This document shows positions 23,672 through 32,118 of a stretch of DNA of 38,601 nt, in pieces. Origin of the DNA: CAZFJG01 sp964410915 (GTDB lineage Bacteria; Synergistota; Synergistia; Synergistales; JAFGMB01); the NCBI GenBank assembly GCA_964410915.1, contig CAYPIU010000014.1:1-38601 (forward strand), given 5' to 3'. A model generated the notes under the pieces. That model made no database searches. It was not told the origin of the DNA and was given only the letters and a program-made list of their open reading frames with translations. The stretch's first letter is position 1. Each line of letters begins with the position of its first letter. The position numbers and the translations under genes were made by a program.

Positions 23672-26600
23672 AGCTTACCAATACTGCTTTAAGACGTCCG
23701 GTTACTGTACTTATAGCTTTGATCGCCTTGATCTTTTTCGGAGTGGTTTCCATCTCAAGGATGGGTATGGAGAGACTTCCAGATATTGATTTTCCAATGA
23801 TAGGTGTTACTACAACAATGGTAGGTGCCAGCCCGGTCGTTATGGATAACGATGTTACCGATGTAATTGAAGAACAGCTGAACACTATTTCAGGTATAGA
23901 GAATATCAGCTCCAGCAGCTATGAGGGCAGATCGGTCGTTCTGGTTGAGTTCACGCTTGACAGGGATATAGATTCTGCAGCTGCTGATGTAAGGGACAAG
24001 GTCAACCTTGCCCTTGGATCGCTTCCTGATGATGCCGATAACCCTATCGTCCAGAAATTCTCAATAGGAGACATGCCTATTGTAACGATCGCAGTGACAG
24101 GTAATGCCCCTTATTCTGTAAGATCACACTTTGCAGATAAAGTTGCCAAACTTAAACTTCAGACTGTTCAGGGTGTCGGCAATGTTTCAACCTCCGGACT
24201 TCGTGAAAGAGAGATCAGGGTCTGGCTGGATCCCGGTAAACTTGAGGCTCGCGGTCTTCTGGTCAGTGATATCAAGAATGCTATCAAAGAGAAGCACGTG
24301 GAGCTTCCGGCAGGAAGGGTGGAAACTGAAAATACAGAACTGACCATTCGCCTTCAGGGTGAATATTCTTCAGTAAAAGATCTTGGTTCTTTACCCGTCG
24401 CATCCATCGGAGGAGCCATAGTACGTCTCGAAGATATAGCTGAGGTTGAGGATGGATACGAGGATCAGCGAAGCATAGCGACCTACAACGGTGAACCCGT
24501 AATTCTTCTGCAGGTCAGAAAGCAGCGCGGAGCCAATGAGGTCGAACTGGGTAATTCAGCAGTAGAAGTGGTGGGTTCCCTGAAAAAGATAGCTCCCGAG
24601 GGAGTTGAATTGAAGGTTCTCTCCAATTCAGCTACTTTCGTAATGGAGTCCATGAAGGGTGTCGGAATAGATATAATGCTCGGAGTTGCCCTCTGTTCCC
24701 TGGTTATGCTTCTTTTCCTGAGGACCATAAGGGCTACCTTCGTAACGGTGGTTACCATTCCCGCCTGTCTTCTCGGAAGTCTGATAGTCCTTCGTTTTGC
24801 GGGAGTGACCATAAATAACATGAGTATGATGGGTCTGTCACTTGCTGTGGGGATGGTAGTGGATGCTACAACTGTTGTCCTGGAGAATGTTCACCGTCAT
24901 CAGGAACTGGGTGAAAGACCCTTTAATGCCGCTTCTGTGGGGACTGCTGAAGTGGGTTTCGCAGTTCTCGCGGGTTCCTTCACCACAATTGCAGTATTTG
25001 GACCAGTTGCTACCATGCAGGGGATAATCGGCCGTTTCTTCTATGCATTTGGACTTACCGTGGTCACCACTATTGCGATTTCGCTGATAATGTCCCTGAC
25101 CCTTACACCTTTCCTTTGCTCAAGACTTCTTCAGCATGACAGGCCGGGAAGGATAGGGAAGGTGATCGAGGGAGCTTTCAGAGCCCTTGAAAAAGGGTAC
25201 AGAAAAGCTCTGAACTTTTCTGTACGCCACAGGCTGACTGTAATGGCAGTGGCCATAGGTGTCTTTGCCCTGGGTATATTCTTTGCAGGACAGATAGGAA
25301 CAGGATTCTTTCCCACGGAGGACAGGGGAGATTTTTCAGTCTCAGTAGAAATGCCACTTGGTGTATCGCTGGAAAAGAGTGCCAGTATGATCCAGCAGAT
25401 AGGAGAAATTATAAGGGAAGAACCAGAAGTTGACTTTACCTATGCCACTATAGGTTCCGGCCAGGGGGCTGAGGTCAGTAAGGGTGAGATAAATGTCTAT
25501 CTGATCCCTAAGAATGAGAGGTCCTCCATGTTCGATATAATGAAAGAACTGAGGCAGAAACTATCTGTTTTCAGGGATGTGGAGATCAATCTGGGAACTC
25601 ATGGAGGAGCCGGTGCAACCCTGACCCTTATTGGATCAGATACGACAAGATTGGCTGAAGTCGCGAACCGGATGAAAGAAGATCTTGAAAAAAACCCCGG
25701 ACTGGCAGACGTAGCCACAGACATAAGACTGAGTAAACCTCGTCTCAATATTAATATAAACCGGTCAATTGCGGATGATCTCAATGTGAATATAAAGGGT
25801 TTATCAGAGGAGATACAGGCGTATTTCGGCGGGGTTAAAGCTGGTGTTTTCAAGGACGGGGGGTATCGTTACGACATAAGGCTCCGGGCAAAGGGTGACC
25901 TTAGAAAAGATGCTTCGGATCTTGAAAAAATAGCTGTTAAAAATGGTTCTGGAGAAATAGTAAGGGTCCCGGGGATAATTCAAGTTGTTCCAGGGACAGG
26001 CCCCAATCTGGTAAAACGCTATAATCGTCAGCGTTCCCTTACGATCTCGGCAAATACTGTTGATATATCCATGGGAGAGGCCATGGGTATCGTCAGGCAA
26101 ACATTTGAAAAATATAAACCGGCCGATGGAAGTGTAAATGCCATGGTTACTGGAAGGTCAAGACATATGGCTGAAAATTTCCAGTATCTTATAAATGCTA
26201 TTATAACTGCAATAATCCTGGTTTACATGGTAATGGCAGTTCAGTTCGAATCTTTTGTCCATCCTCTTACGGTTATGTTCTCTCTCCCGCTGATGTCCGT
26301 CGGCGTGTTCGGCATTCTTCTTCTGACCGGAATGGAAATTGATGTTATGAGTCTAATGGGAGTCATCCTTCTGGTCGGTATAGTCGTAAATAATGCCATA
26401 CTCCTTGTCGATTTTACCAATCAGCAGAGGGAAGCGGGCGTTGACAAGGTCAATGCCATCCTGAGAGCAGGCCCGATGAGGTTGAGACCTATTTTAATGA
26501 CAGCCATATCCACAACAATGGGAGCTCTTCCGGTGGCTTTAGGGCTAAGCGAGGGAGCAGAGATAAGGCAGCCCATGTCAGTTGCGGTAATAGGGGGTCT

Positions 26601-26787
26601 TATGACATCAACGATCCTGACGCTTCTGGTTATTCCGACCATGTATCTTGTGATCGATGATACCTCAGATAAGATCAAGGCGATGCTGGCAAAACTCAGG
26701 GGTAAAAGCCCCGAAGATGAATTGGATCTTGAGGAAACCGGGATGGGATCTTTTGAAGCAGATACTGAATATTCGGGAGGTAAGTGA
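23668..26787 (+). CDS. RND-family multidrug efflux pump, inner-membrane subunit (AcrB/HAE1-like)
   Basis: About 1039 residues, full length for the family. Order visible: first TM helix after NTALRRPVTVL, the large periplasmic loop with DNPIVQKFSIGDMP, a TM2-6 block (from about 330) with MSMMGLSLAVGMVVDATTVVLENVHRHQE, the second half beginning near FSVRHRLTVMAVAIG, a second loop, and a final TM block with MSLMGVILLVGIVVNNAILLVDF. In TM4 one of the two proton-relay aspartates of AcrB (VDD) is kept and the other is Ala (VDA), as in several RND branches. ATG 23668 overlaps the tetR stop; TTG 23662, better spaced from AGGA, is an alternative. Exports drugs or metabolites using the proton gradient. 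Confidence 0.92.
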   Translation: MKLTNTALRRPVTVLIALIALIFFGVVSISRMGMERLPDIDFPMIGVTTTMVGASPVVMDNDVTDVIEEQLNTISGIENISSSSYEGRSVVLVEFTLDRDIDSAAADVRDKVNLALGSLPDDADNPIVQKFSIGDMPIVTIAVTGNAPYSVRSHFADKVAKLKLQTVQGVGNVSTSGLREREIRVWLDPGKLEARGLLVSDIKNAIKEKHVELPAGRVETENTELTIRLQGEYSSVKDLGSLPVASIGGAIVRLEDIAEVEDGYEDQRSIATYNGEPVILLQVRKQRGANEVELGNSAVEVVGSLKKIAPEGVELKVLSNSATFVMESMKGVGIDIMLGVALCSLVMLLFLRTIRATFVTVVTIPACLLGSLIVLRFAGVTINNMSMMGLSLAVGMVVDATTVVLENVHRHQELGERPFNAASVGTAEVGFAVLAGSFTTIAVFGPVATMQGIIGRFFYAFGLTVVTTIAISLIMSLTLTPFLCSRLLQHDRPGRIGKVIEGAFRALEKGYRKALNFSVRHRLTVMAVAIGVFALGIFFAGQIGTGFFPTEDRGDFSVSVEMPLGVSLEKSASMIQQIGEIIREEPEVDFTYATIGSGQGAEVSKGEINVYLIPKNERSSMFDIMKELRQKLSVFRDVEINLGTHGGAGATLTLIGSDTTRLAEVANRMKEDLEKNPGLADVATDIRLSKPRLNININRSIADDLNVNIKGLSEEIQAYFGGVKAGVFKDGGYRYDIRLRAKGDLRKDASDLEKIAVKNGSGEIVRVPGIIQVVPGTGPNLVKRYNRQRSLTISANTVDISMGEAMGIVRQTFEKYKPADGSVNAMVTGRSRHMAENFQYLINAIITAIILVYMVMAVQFESFVHPLTVMFSLPLMSVGVFGILLLTGMEIDVMSLMGVILLVGIVVNNAILLVDFTNQQREAGVDKVNAILRAGPMRLRPILMTAISTTMGALPVALGLSEGAEIRQPMSVAVIGGLMTSTILTLLVIPTMYLVIDDTSDKIKAMLAKLRGKSPEDELDLEETGMGSFEADTEYSGGK

Positions 26788-28103
26788 TGATTAGAAAGCT
26801 TAACATTGTGACACTGGTCATAGTTATGATCTTCTCCCTTTTTACAACAGAAGCTTTTTCCTTAACTCTTTCAGAGGCATTAGAAAGAGCACTTGAAAAA
26901 AATCTCGATGTTCTTTCTGCTAAAGAAGAACTTATAAAAGCTGAAGGACTCATGAAGGTTGCAGATGGAGCTTTTTTCCCTTCCCTTTCGGTTGGAACTG
27001 ATTATACAAAAAGGGAAGAAACTCCGGTGAGGGAAGATACAGAGCTTATTGGAGCCGAGCTTGAAATGAAGCAGACCATCTATGCTGGAGGAAGACTCAG
27101 AGCCTATAAGAAACAGGCAGCCTACAATCTTGCCATGGCTCGCCAGACCTTTTTTTCAACAAAAGAAGATATTGTTTTTAATGTTTATTCAGGTTTTTAC
27201 CTTGTCTTGCTCGGAAAAGAGAATGTCCTTACGCAAAAGGAAGCACTTGCTTATGCTGAAGGTTATTTCCAGGAACTCAGCAGGAAGAGGGATGTGGGCC
27301 TTGCCACAGGACTTCAGGTTACCAGGGCTGAACAGCTTCTTGTATCGAGTAGAAAAGATCTTGTCAAGGCTGAAAATGAATATGAGGCTTCGAGAGTAAG
27401 GTTTTTTGAACTTTTGAGAATTCAGGAAAAAAAGTCAGATGAGATCGAAGGAATACTGGATTTTTCTCCAGTTGAAACGGACAGGGAAATATCTATCTCT
27501 CTCGCTCTGGCAAATCGCCCGGACCTTGAAATATTAAGACAGGAGATCAACATGCAGCGGGAAAACATTGAGATCGCAAGAAGTGATCTACGCCCGAATA
27601 TCAATGTTTCTGCGAATTGGCAGTTTGACGATCCCGCCTCAGGTACCACTGGAGAAACTGATGGTGACGATACCTGGTCAATTAAACTGAGAGCGGATTT
27701 TCCCATCTATGATAGCGGGATCACAAAAGGTAGAGTGGAGCAGGAAACGGCCGGATTCCGTCAGACCGTAAATTCACTTGAAAAGCAGAAGGATAAGCTC
27801 AGGTCGGAAGTCAGGACGATCCTTCTTGAACTCGACACTGCTGAAAAAACTGTTCGGGAAAACATGAAAAACCTTGAACTCGCAGCAGAATCACTTAGAC
27901 TTGCGGAAGTTGGTTTCAGGGAAGGGGTGGGGATACAGCTTGATGTGCTTGATGCAAGGAGATCCCTTACCCAGGCAAAACTTTCCCTCTCTTCGGCTAT
28001 TGCTGATCATAAGATCAAACTTGCCGAGCTCCGCAAGGCAGAAGGAGATCTTGCAAGCTGGGCTTTGCAGGGTAATAAAATCAGGGAGGAATCTGAAGGA
28101 TGA
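26787..28103 (+). CDS. TolC-family outer membrane efflux protein
   Basis: The 438-residue product has a signal peptide (RKLNIVTLVIVMIFSLFTTEAFS) followed by the two tandem TolC-type repeats: SLTLSEALERALEKNLDVLSAKEEL at the start of the mature part, and a second LALANRPDLEILRQEINMQ near residue 240, each followed by long heptad-rich helices. It forms the outer-membrane and periplasmic tunnel of the tripartite pump. ATG 26787 overlaps the pump's TGA (TGATG) and has GGGAGG 6 bases upstream. Its own stop overlaps the adaptor gene's start. Its presence is the best evidence that the organism has an outer membrane. Confidence 0.9.
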   Translation: MIRKLNIVTLVIVMIFSLFTTEAFSLTLSEALERALEKNLDVLSAKEELIKAEGLMKVADGAFFPSLSVGTDYTKREETPVREDTELIGAELEMKQTIYAGGRLRAYKKQAAYNLAMARQTFFSTKEDIVFNVYSGFYLVLLGKENVLTQKEALAYAEGYFQELSRKRDVGLATGLQVTRAEQLLVSSRKDLVKAENEYEASRVRFFELLRIQEKKSDEIEGILDFSPVETDREISISLALANRPDLEILRQEINMQRENIEIARSDLRPNINVSANWQFDDPASGTTGETDGDDTWSIKLRADFPIYDSGITKGRVEQETAGFRQTVNSLEKQKDKLRSEVRTILLELDTAEKTVRENMKNLELAAESLRLAEVGFREGVGIQLDVLDARRSLTQAKLSLSSAIADHKIKLAELRKAEGDLASWALQGNKIREESEG

Positions 28104-29248
28104 AAAAAGCTTTTTTCTTATTAATAATATTAGCAGCAGCTGCAGGTGGATTCTATCTCTTTGGTCCGGCGAAAAGTGATAAGGTTCCTGATAAACCTCA
28201 GGTTTCAGAAAAAAAAGAGACGATCCCACGAGTGGAGGTAATAGAGCTTGAAAAGAGGGTGTCCTTCAGGAGGGGTTACAGTGAAAGCAGCACTCTCGAT
28301 GCCGTGGAGGAAGTAATTATTTATCCCAAAGTAAGTGCGAGACTATCTGAGATCAAGTTTTCAGAGGGCGATAGCGTAAAAAAGGGAGAGGTCTTTGCTG
28401 TTCTTGATCATCGTGATATGGATGCCCAGTTAGAATCAATCAAGGCTCAGATCTCTGTGGCAAAAGCGAAACTTGAAAGTGCTATGGCCAATTTTAAGAA
28501 TGCGGAGAATGAAAGAAAACGTTACCGCAGGCTTTTGAACGAGGGATATGCCACCACCCAGCAGCTTGAAACAAAGGAGACGGCCTATCTTCAGGCAAGA
28601 TCAGAGGTAAGTCTCTCAAAGGCAACGGTAGAGCAGTACAGAGCGGAACTTCAGAAACAGCAGGTTATGCTCTCAGAATATTTTCTCGAAAGTCCAATGG
28701 AAGGCAAAGTTATGGAAGATTACTCTAATTCAGCGGGAAATATGATAACACCCTCCACACCAGTGCTTCATATTGCACAGGTGGATGAATTAAAAGCAGT
28801 TATAAAAGCTCCCCAGGTAAGAGCTGTGCTTTTCCATGAAGGAATGGATGCAGAGCTTGAAGTTGAAAGCCTTCCGGATATAAAATTCAAGGGCAAGATA
28901 AGCATGATCTCACCAATGGTAGATTCCAGTTCCAGAACAAGTACCCTGGAAGTTTCTGTTGAAAATGAGGAGGGCCTGTTAAAACCCGGGATGTTCTCAA
29001 AGGTTTTTATAATTGAAGAAGAGGTTGAGGATGCCATAGTAATTCCATTGGAAGCAGTAGTTGAAGAAAGTGGTCAAAAATTCGTCTTCAGGGTCACAGA
29101 AGGGGTTGCACATAAGGTCAAAATACAGCCAGGCATCGAAATGGACCGTCAGTTACAAGTCAGGGAAGGTTTGAATGAGGGTGATCTTGTTATCATATCA
29201 GGAGGCAATACACTTTCAGAAGGAGACAGGGTTTCTGTTGTCGAGTGA
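28100..29248 (+). CDS. RND efflux periplasmic adaptor (membrane fusion) protein
   Basis: The 382-residue protein starts with a signal or anchor helix (KKAFFLLIILAAAAGGFYLF) without a lipobox cysteine. A biotinyl-lipoyl-like segment IYPKVSARLSEIKFSEGDSVKKGEVFAVLD follows near residues 73-103, then a coiled-coil hairpin of about 80 residues (MDAQLESIKAQISVAKAKLES ... AELQKQQ), the returning lipoyl half ESPMEGKVMEDYSNSAGNMI, and a beta-barrel with VIPLEAVVEESGQKFVFRV. It links the inner-membrane pump to the TolC channel. It is the last gene of the operon, an uncommon order since adaptors are usually encoded before the pump. ATGA overlap with the TolC gene. Confidence 0.9.
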   Translation: MKKAFFLLIILAAAAGGFYLFGPAKSDKVPDKPQVSEKKETIPRVEVIELEKRVSFRRGYSESSTLDAVEEVIIYPKVSARLSEIKFSEGDSVKKGEVFAVLDHRDMDAQLESIKAQISVAKAKLESAMANFKNAENERKRYRRLLNEGYATTQQLETKETAYLQARSEVSLSKATVEQYRAELQKQQVMLSEYFLESPMEGKVMEDYSNSAGNMITPSTPVLHIAQVDELKAVIKAPQVRAVLFHEGMDAELEVESLPDIKFKGKISMISPMVDSSSRTSTLEVSVENEEGLLKPGMFSKVFIIEEEVEDAIVIPLEAVVEESGQKFVFRVTEGVAHKVKIQPGIEMDRQLQVREGLNEGDLVIISGGNTLSEGDRVSVVE

Positions 29249-29309
29249 CCTTTTTGATCTGCCGGGATCGGGGAATATAAAGTTACCTGCAGACTTATAA
29301 TTATATAAA

Positions 29310-29339
29310 CAAAGGGAGAGTCTTAAGACTCTCCCTTTG
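29310..29339. terminator. Perfect palindrome ending the efflux operon
   Basis: A 30-base perfect palindrome (15-bp arms, effective loop TTAA) lies 61 bases after the adaptor stop and 98 bases before the converging lyase stop. It may work for both strands; minus-side sequence beyond it begins TTTATATAATT. Confidence 0.7.
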
Positions 29340-29436
29340 CTGCTCTTGAAAAAAGGTGAATGATCCACCAAATTATTATACGGATGTAGCGGCTTCTAAA
29401 ATTCCCATGTTTCCTGATCTGGAGATATTTTGAGTC

Positions 29437-30366
29437 TTATCCCTGACATGTATTCTTATCTTCTCTTCCCACATTGCTTGATGCAAGATGGCTCATAACA
29501 TTGAGCCCGTATGCTTCCATCTGCCTTGCTGCCTGAACGGTCTTAACAAGATCGATACCTGTATTGATCCCGAGTCTGTCCATAAAGTTTACAATATCCT
29601 CAGTTGCAGCATTTCCTGCCGCTCCCGGGGCGAACGGACAGCCGCCAAGGCCTCCAGTGGCGGAATCATACTTTTTGAAACCGAGTTTCAAGGCTGTCAT
29701 AATGTTAACCAGAGCCATTCCATGGGTATCATGAAGATGGAGGAAGAAGGGATAGTCACCAAAACGTTCTTTTACTTTTGAAAGAGTTGACTCTATCTCG
29801 GAAGGATCAGCTGTTCCTATAGTGTCTGCGAGAGTGATACCATCCACTCCTATTTCAAATACAGCATCGAGAACTTTCGTCACTGTCTCGGCTTCCACAC
29901 GGCCGTCAAAGGGGCATTCGAAAGCAGTTGCTATAGAAACACAGAGTTTTTTGTTATCACATATTGCGGCTACCCTTTTCAATTCCTGAAGTGATTCAGC
30001 AACTGTCCTTCGGGTATTCGCTTTATTATGTGCTTCACTTGCGGAAAGGACGAAATTAAGCCAGTCAGGCGAGGCATTAAGTGCATTTTCAGCACCCTTA
30101 AGGTTTGGTACCAGGGCTACAGATTCAATCTTTCCACTCCATTTTTTATTGAACTCAGCCATGACATCTTTGGCATCAGCCATTTGGGGAATGGCTTTAG
30201 GGCTTACAAAAGAAGTAACTTCCATCATTTTTATGCCGGTTTCGGCAAGGGTGTCAATAAACTTGACCTTGTCTTCAGTGGGGATAAAATCCTTGACGCT
30301 CTGGAATCCATCTCTCGGGCAAACTTCACGTATAGTTACAGAATCAGGAAGCTGCATATCAAGCAT
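29437..30366 (-). CDS. Hydroxymethylglutaryl-CoA lyase family protein
   Basis: The 309-residue protein is a TIM-barrel lyase of the DRE-TIM superfamily: TIREVCPRDGFQSVKDFIPTEDKV at the N-terminus (metal- and substrate-binding Arg-Asp), MMEVTSFVSPKAIPQMADA, HLHDTHGMA with metal-binding His residues, and GGLGGCPFAPGAAGNAATED, which contains the catalytic cysteine loop. The known reaction is cleavage of HMG-CoA to acetyl-CoA and acetoacetate; close relatives cleave other 3-hydroxy-3-methyl-acyl-CoAs such as citramalyl-type substrates. It begins within the stop codon of the CoA-transferase gene (TAATG), so its substrate is probably the CoA ester made by that enzyme. Leucine breakdown is possible, but no other leucine genes are seen here. 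Confidence 0.87.
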   Translation of the reverse strand: MLDMQLPDSVTIREVCPRDGFQSVKDFIPTEDKVKFIDTLAETGIKMMEVTSFVSPKAIPQMADAKDVMAEFNKKWSGKIESVALVPNLKGAENALNASPDWLNFVLSASEAHNKANTRRTVAESLQELKRVAAICDNKKLCVSIATAFECPFDGRVEAETVTKVLDAVFEIGVDGITLADTIGTADPSEIESTLSKVKERFGDYPFFLHLHDTHGMALVNIMTALKLGFKKYDSATGGLGGCPFAPGAAGNAATEDIVNFMDRLGINTGIDLVKTVQAARQMEAYGLNVMSHLASSNVGREDKNTCQG

Positions 30367-31562
30367 TACAGAACACCGTCTTTCTTCAATTCTGCAACTT
30401 TTTCTTTATCAAATCCAAGGGTATTTTCAAGAATCTCTTCGTTGTGCTGACCCAGAAGAGGTGAAGGTGTCCTTATAGAGGCTGGAGTTCCGGTAAGCTT
30501 GATATGGCTCCCTGTAACAGTCAGGTCTCCTGCCACGGGATGTTCGGTCTTGACGAACATTTCACGATTCCCCGCAATATGAGGGTCTTCTACTATCTTA
30601 TCGATGGACATAATTGGAGCACAGGGGACACCGGCTCCATTGAGCATTTCAAGAATCTCATCCACAGTATATTCTGCAGTCCATTTTTCTATAATGGGTT
30701 TTAATTCTTCATGTTTATGGACCCTGTCTTTAACGTGAAGATATTCAGTTCTTTCTGCAAGTTCAGGCTGCCCCATAACGTTGCAGAGGTTCTGCCAGAG
30801 TTTGTCGTTACCAGCTCCTATTACAAGGCTGCCGTCTGCCGCTTTAAAAGAATCATAAGGATAGGTTGATTCATACCTGTTCCCTATTCTTTCGGGAACC
30901 CTTCCTTCAACCAGGTAGATCATGTTTATAATTTCGAGACTTGCAACTGAAGAATCTACAAGAGCAACGTCAACTTTTTGTCCTTCCCCGGTCGTCCTTC
31001 TTGAATTCACAGCGGCAAGTATCCCTATTGCAGAGGAAAGGCCTGCAAGGACGTCACCCATTGCTGTTCCGGTCCTTGTGGGTTCCCCTCCCGGCCAGCC
31101 GGTCGTGCTCATCAGACCGCTCATTGCCTGCGCTATAATATCGTAGCCTGGACGCATTTTGTAGGGACCAGTATGGCCGAAACCTGAGATCGCAGCGTAA
31201 ATGATCCCGGGATTCACTTTTTTAAGATCTTCGTATCCTATACCCAGCTTTTCCATAGTACCGGGTCTGAAGTTCTCTGTTACTATATCGGCTTTCTTGA
31301 CCATTTCAAGAAAGATCTCTTTACCCCTTGGATCTTTCAGATTGAGTGTCATGCCACGTTTGTTCCTGTTAAGGTTCATGTAGTAGGCACTCTCCCCATT
31401 TTTGAATGGTCCCATATGCCGAGTGTCATCCCCTTTGCCGGCCTGTTCTATCTTGATAACATTTGCTCCCATATCTGCAAGCATCATTGTGCAGAAAGGT
31501 CCCGCCAGTACCCTCGTAAGGTCCAGAACGGTTAGGTCCGAAAGTGCTCCCTGGTTTGCCAT
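30366..31562 (-). CDS. Family III (CaiB/BaiF) CoA-transferase
   Basis: The start is placed at ATG 31562, 8 bases after AGGAG; a longer frame to 31664 has no site. The 398-residue product matches the family: LDLTRVLAGPFCTMMLADMGANVIKIEQ, the catalytic-aspartate region RNKRGMTLNLKDPRGKEIF, VTENFRPGTMEKLGIGYEDL, GYDIIAQAMSGLMSTTG and a C-terminal GQHNEEIL. Enzymes move CoA between carboxylic acids (for example succinyl-CoA to a hydroxy acid). Coupled translation with the HMG-CoA-lyase-like gene suggests activate-then-cleave catabolism of a branched hydroxy-dicarboxylic acid; this is inference. It is transcribed away from the fhs/folD remnant-iclR unit across a shared promoter region. Confidence 0.87.
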   Translation of the reverse strand: MANQGALSDLTVLDLTRVLAGPFCTMMLADMGANVIKIEQAGKGDDTRHMGPFKNGESAYYMNLNRNKRGMTLNLKDPRGKEIFLEMVKKADIVTENFRPGTMEKLGIGYEDLKKVNPGIIYAAISGFGHTGPYKMRPGYDIIAQAMSGLMSTTGWPGGEPTRTGTAMGDVLAGLSSAIGILAAVNSRRTTGEGQKVDVALVDSSVASLEIINMIYLVEGRVPERIGNRYESTYPYDSFKAADGSLVIGAGNDKLWQNLCNVMGQPELAERTEYLHVKDRVHKHEELKPIIEKWTAEYTVDEILEMLNGAGVPCAPIMSIDKIVEDPHIAGNREMFVKTEHPVAGDLTVTGSHIKLTGTPASIRTPSPLLGQHNEEILENTLGFDKEKVAELKKDGVL

Positions 31563-31672
31563 TTCTTCCACTCCTTTTATTTTTTTGCATTTATATTCTA
31601 TAGAACCAGTATCCGCGGTATTTATCGAACCGGTCCGAAAAGTCCTGTACCGGGGAATTTTCATCTGATATA

Positions 31673-31728
31673 TCGACAGGATACTCCAGGCAAAAACATT
31701 AGTCGGCAGTACCCTGTCGACGGTCGAC
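31673..31728. promoter_or_regulatory. Inverted repeat cluster in the CoA-transferase/folate-remnant divergent promoter region
   Basis: TCGACAGGATAC (31673-31684) and GTACCCTGTCGA (31709-31720) are inverted copies matching at 11 of 12 positions, 24 bases apart. The second overlaps GTCGACGGTCGAC (31716-31728), itself palindromic. The spacing and symmetry suggest operator sites. The IclR-family protein encoded nearby is the obvious candidate binder, by inference. Confidence 0.45.
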
Positions 31729-31883
31729 TGTTTATATAGTATAGATGTTTTCTCTGATATATGTCAATTATTCCAGGGGGTGTTTTCAGATTTATCAATA
31801 TCAATTCATGATGAAATTAGTAATAGGAGCATTTCTAACATTCTAATATGTATACCGCATTCTTTATCCATATTAACTTTAAG

Positions 31884-31912
31884 TTGACAATAGCTATCTT
31901 GAAAATTATTAT
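31884..31912 (+). promoter_or_regulatory. Strong consensus promoter before the fhs/folD remnant and iclR
   Basis: TTGACA (31884-31889), 17-base spacer, TATTAT (31907-31912): the most consensus-like promoter in the window. A second TATAAT follows at 31928. It now drives a decayed region and, through it, iclR and probably panB onward. Confidence 0.7.
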
Positions 31913-31971
31913 TAAATCGTTCTACTTTATAATACAGCGTTACGCCATGCGCAACATAGAGGAATATCGGA

Positions 31972-32118
31972 ATGCTTACAGATATAGAGATCGCACAGCA
32001 GTCCAGGATGAGAGACATAACAGAAATAGCAGATAAGCTTGGGATCCGGGAAGATAGGCTTGAGTTTTACGGACACTACAAAACAAATGAAAAGGTTTTG
32101 AAAGGCAGTGGATTTTAG
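31972..32118 (+). pseudogene. fhs: 5' fragment of formate-tetrahydrofolate ligase gene
   Basis: With an intact start (AGAGGA 8 bases before ATG), the first about 36 codons read MLTDIEIAQQSRMRDITEIA and continue DKLGIRE ... LEFYGHYK. This is the conserved N-terminus of formate-THF ligase (10-formyl-THF synthetase), a protein of about 550 residues. The rest is gone: after 48 codons the frame stops at TAG (32116-32118), and downstream sequence is folD in another frame. The natural reading is a deletion that removed most of fhs and the start of folD. The remaining peptide cannot be an enzyme. Confidence 0.8.
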
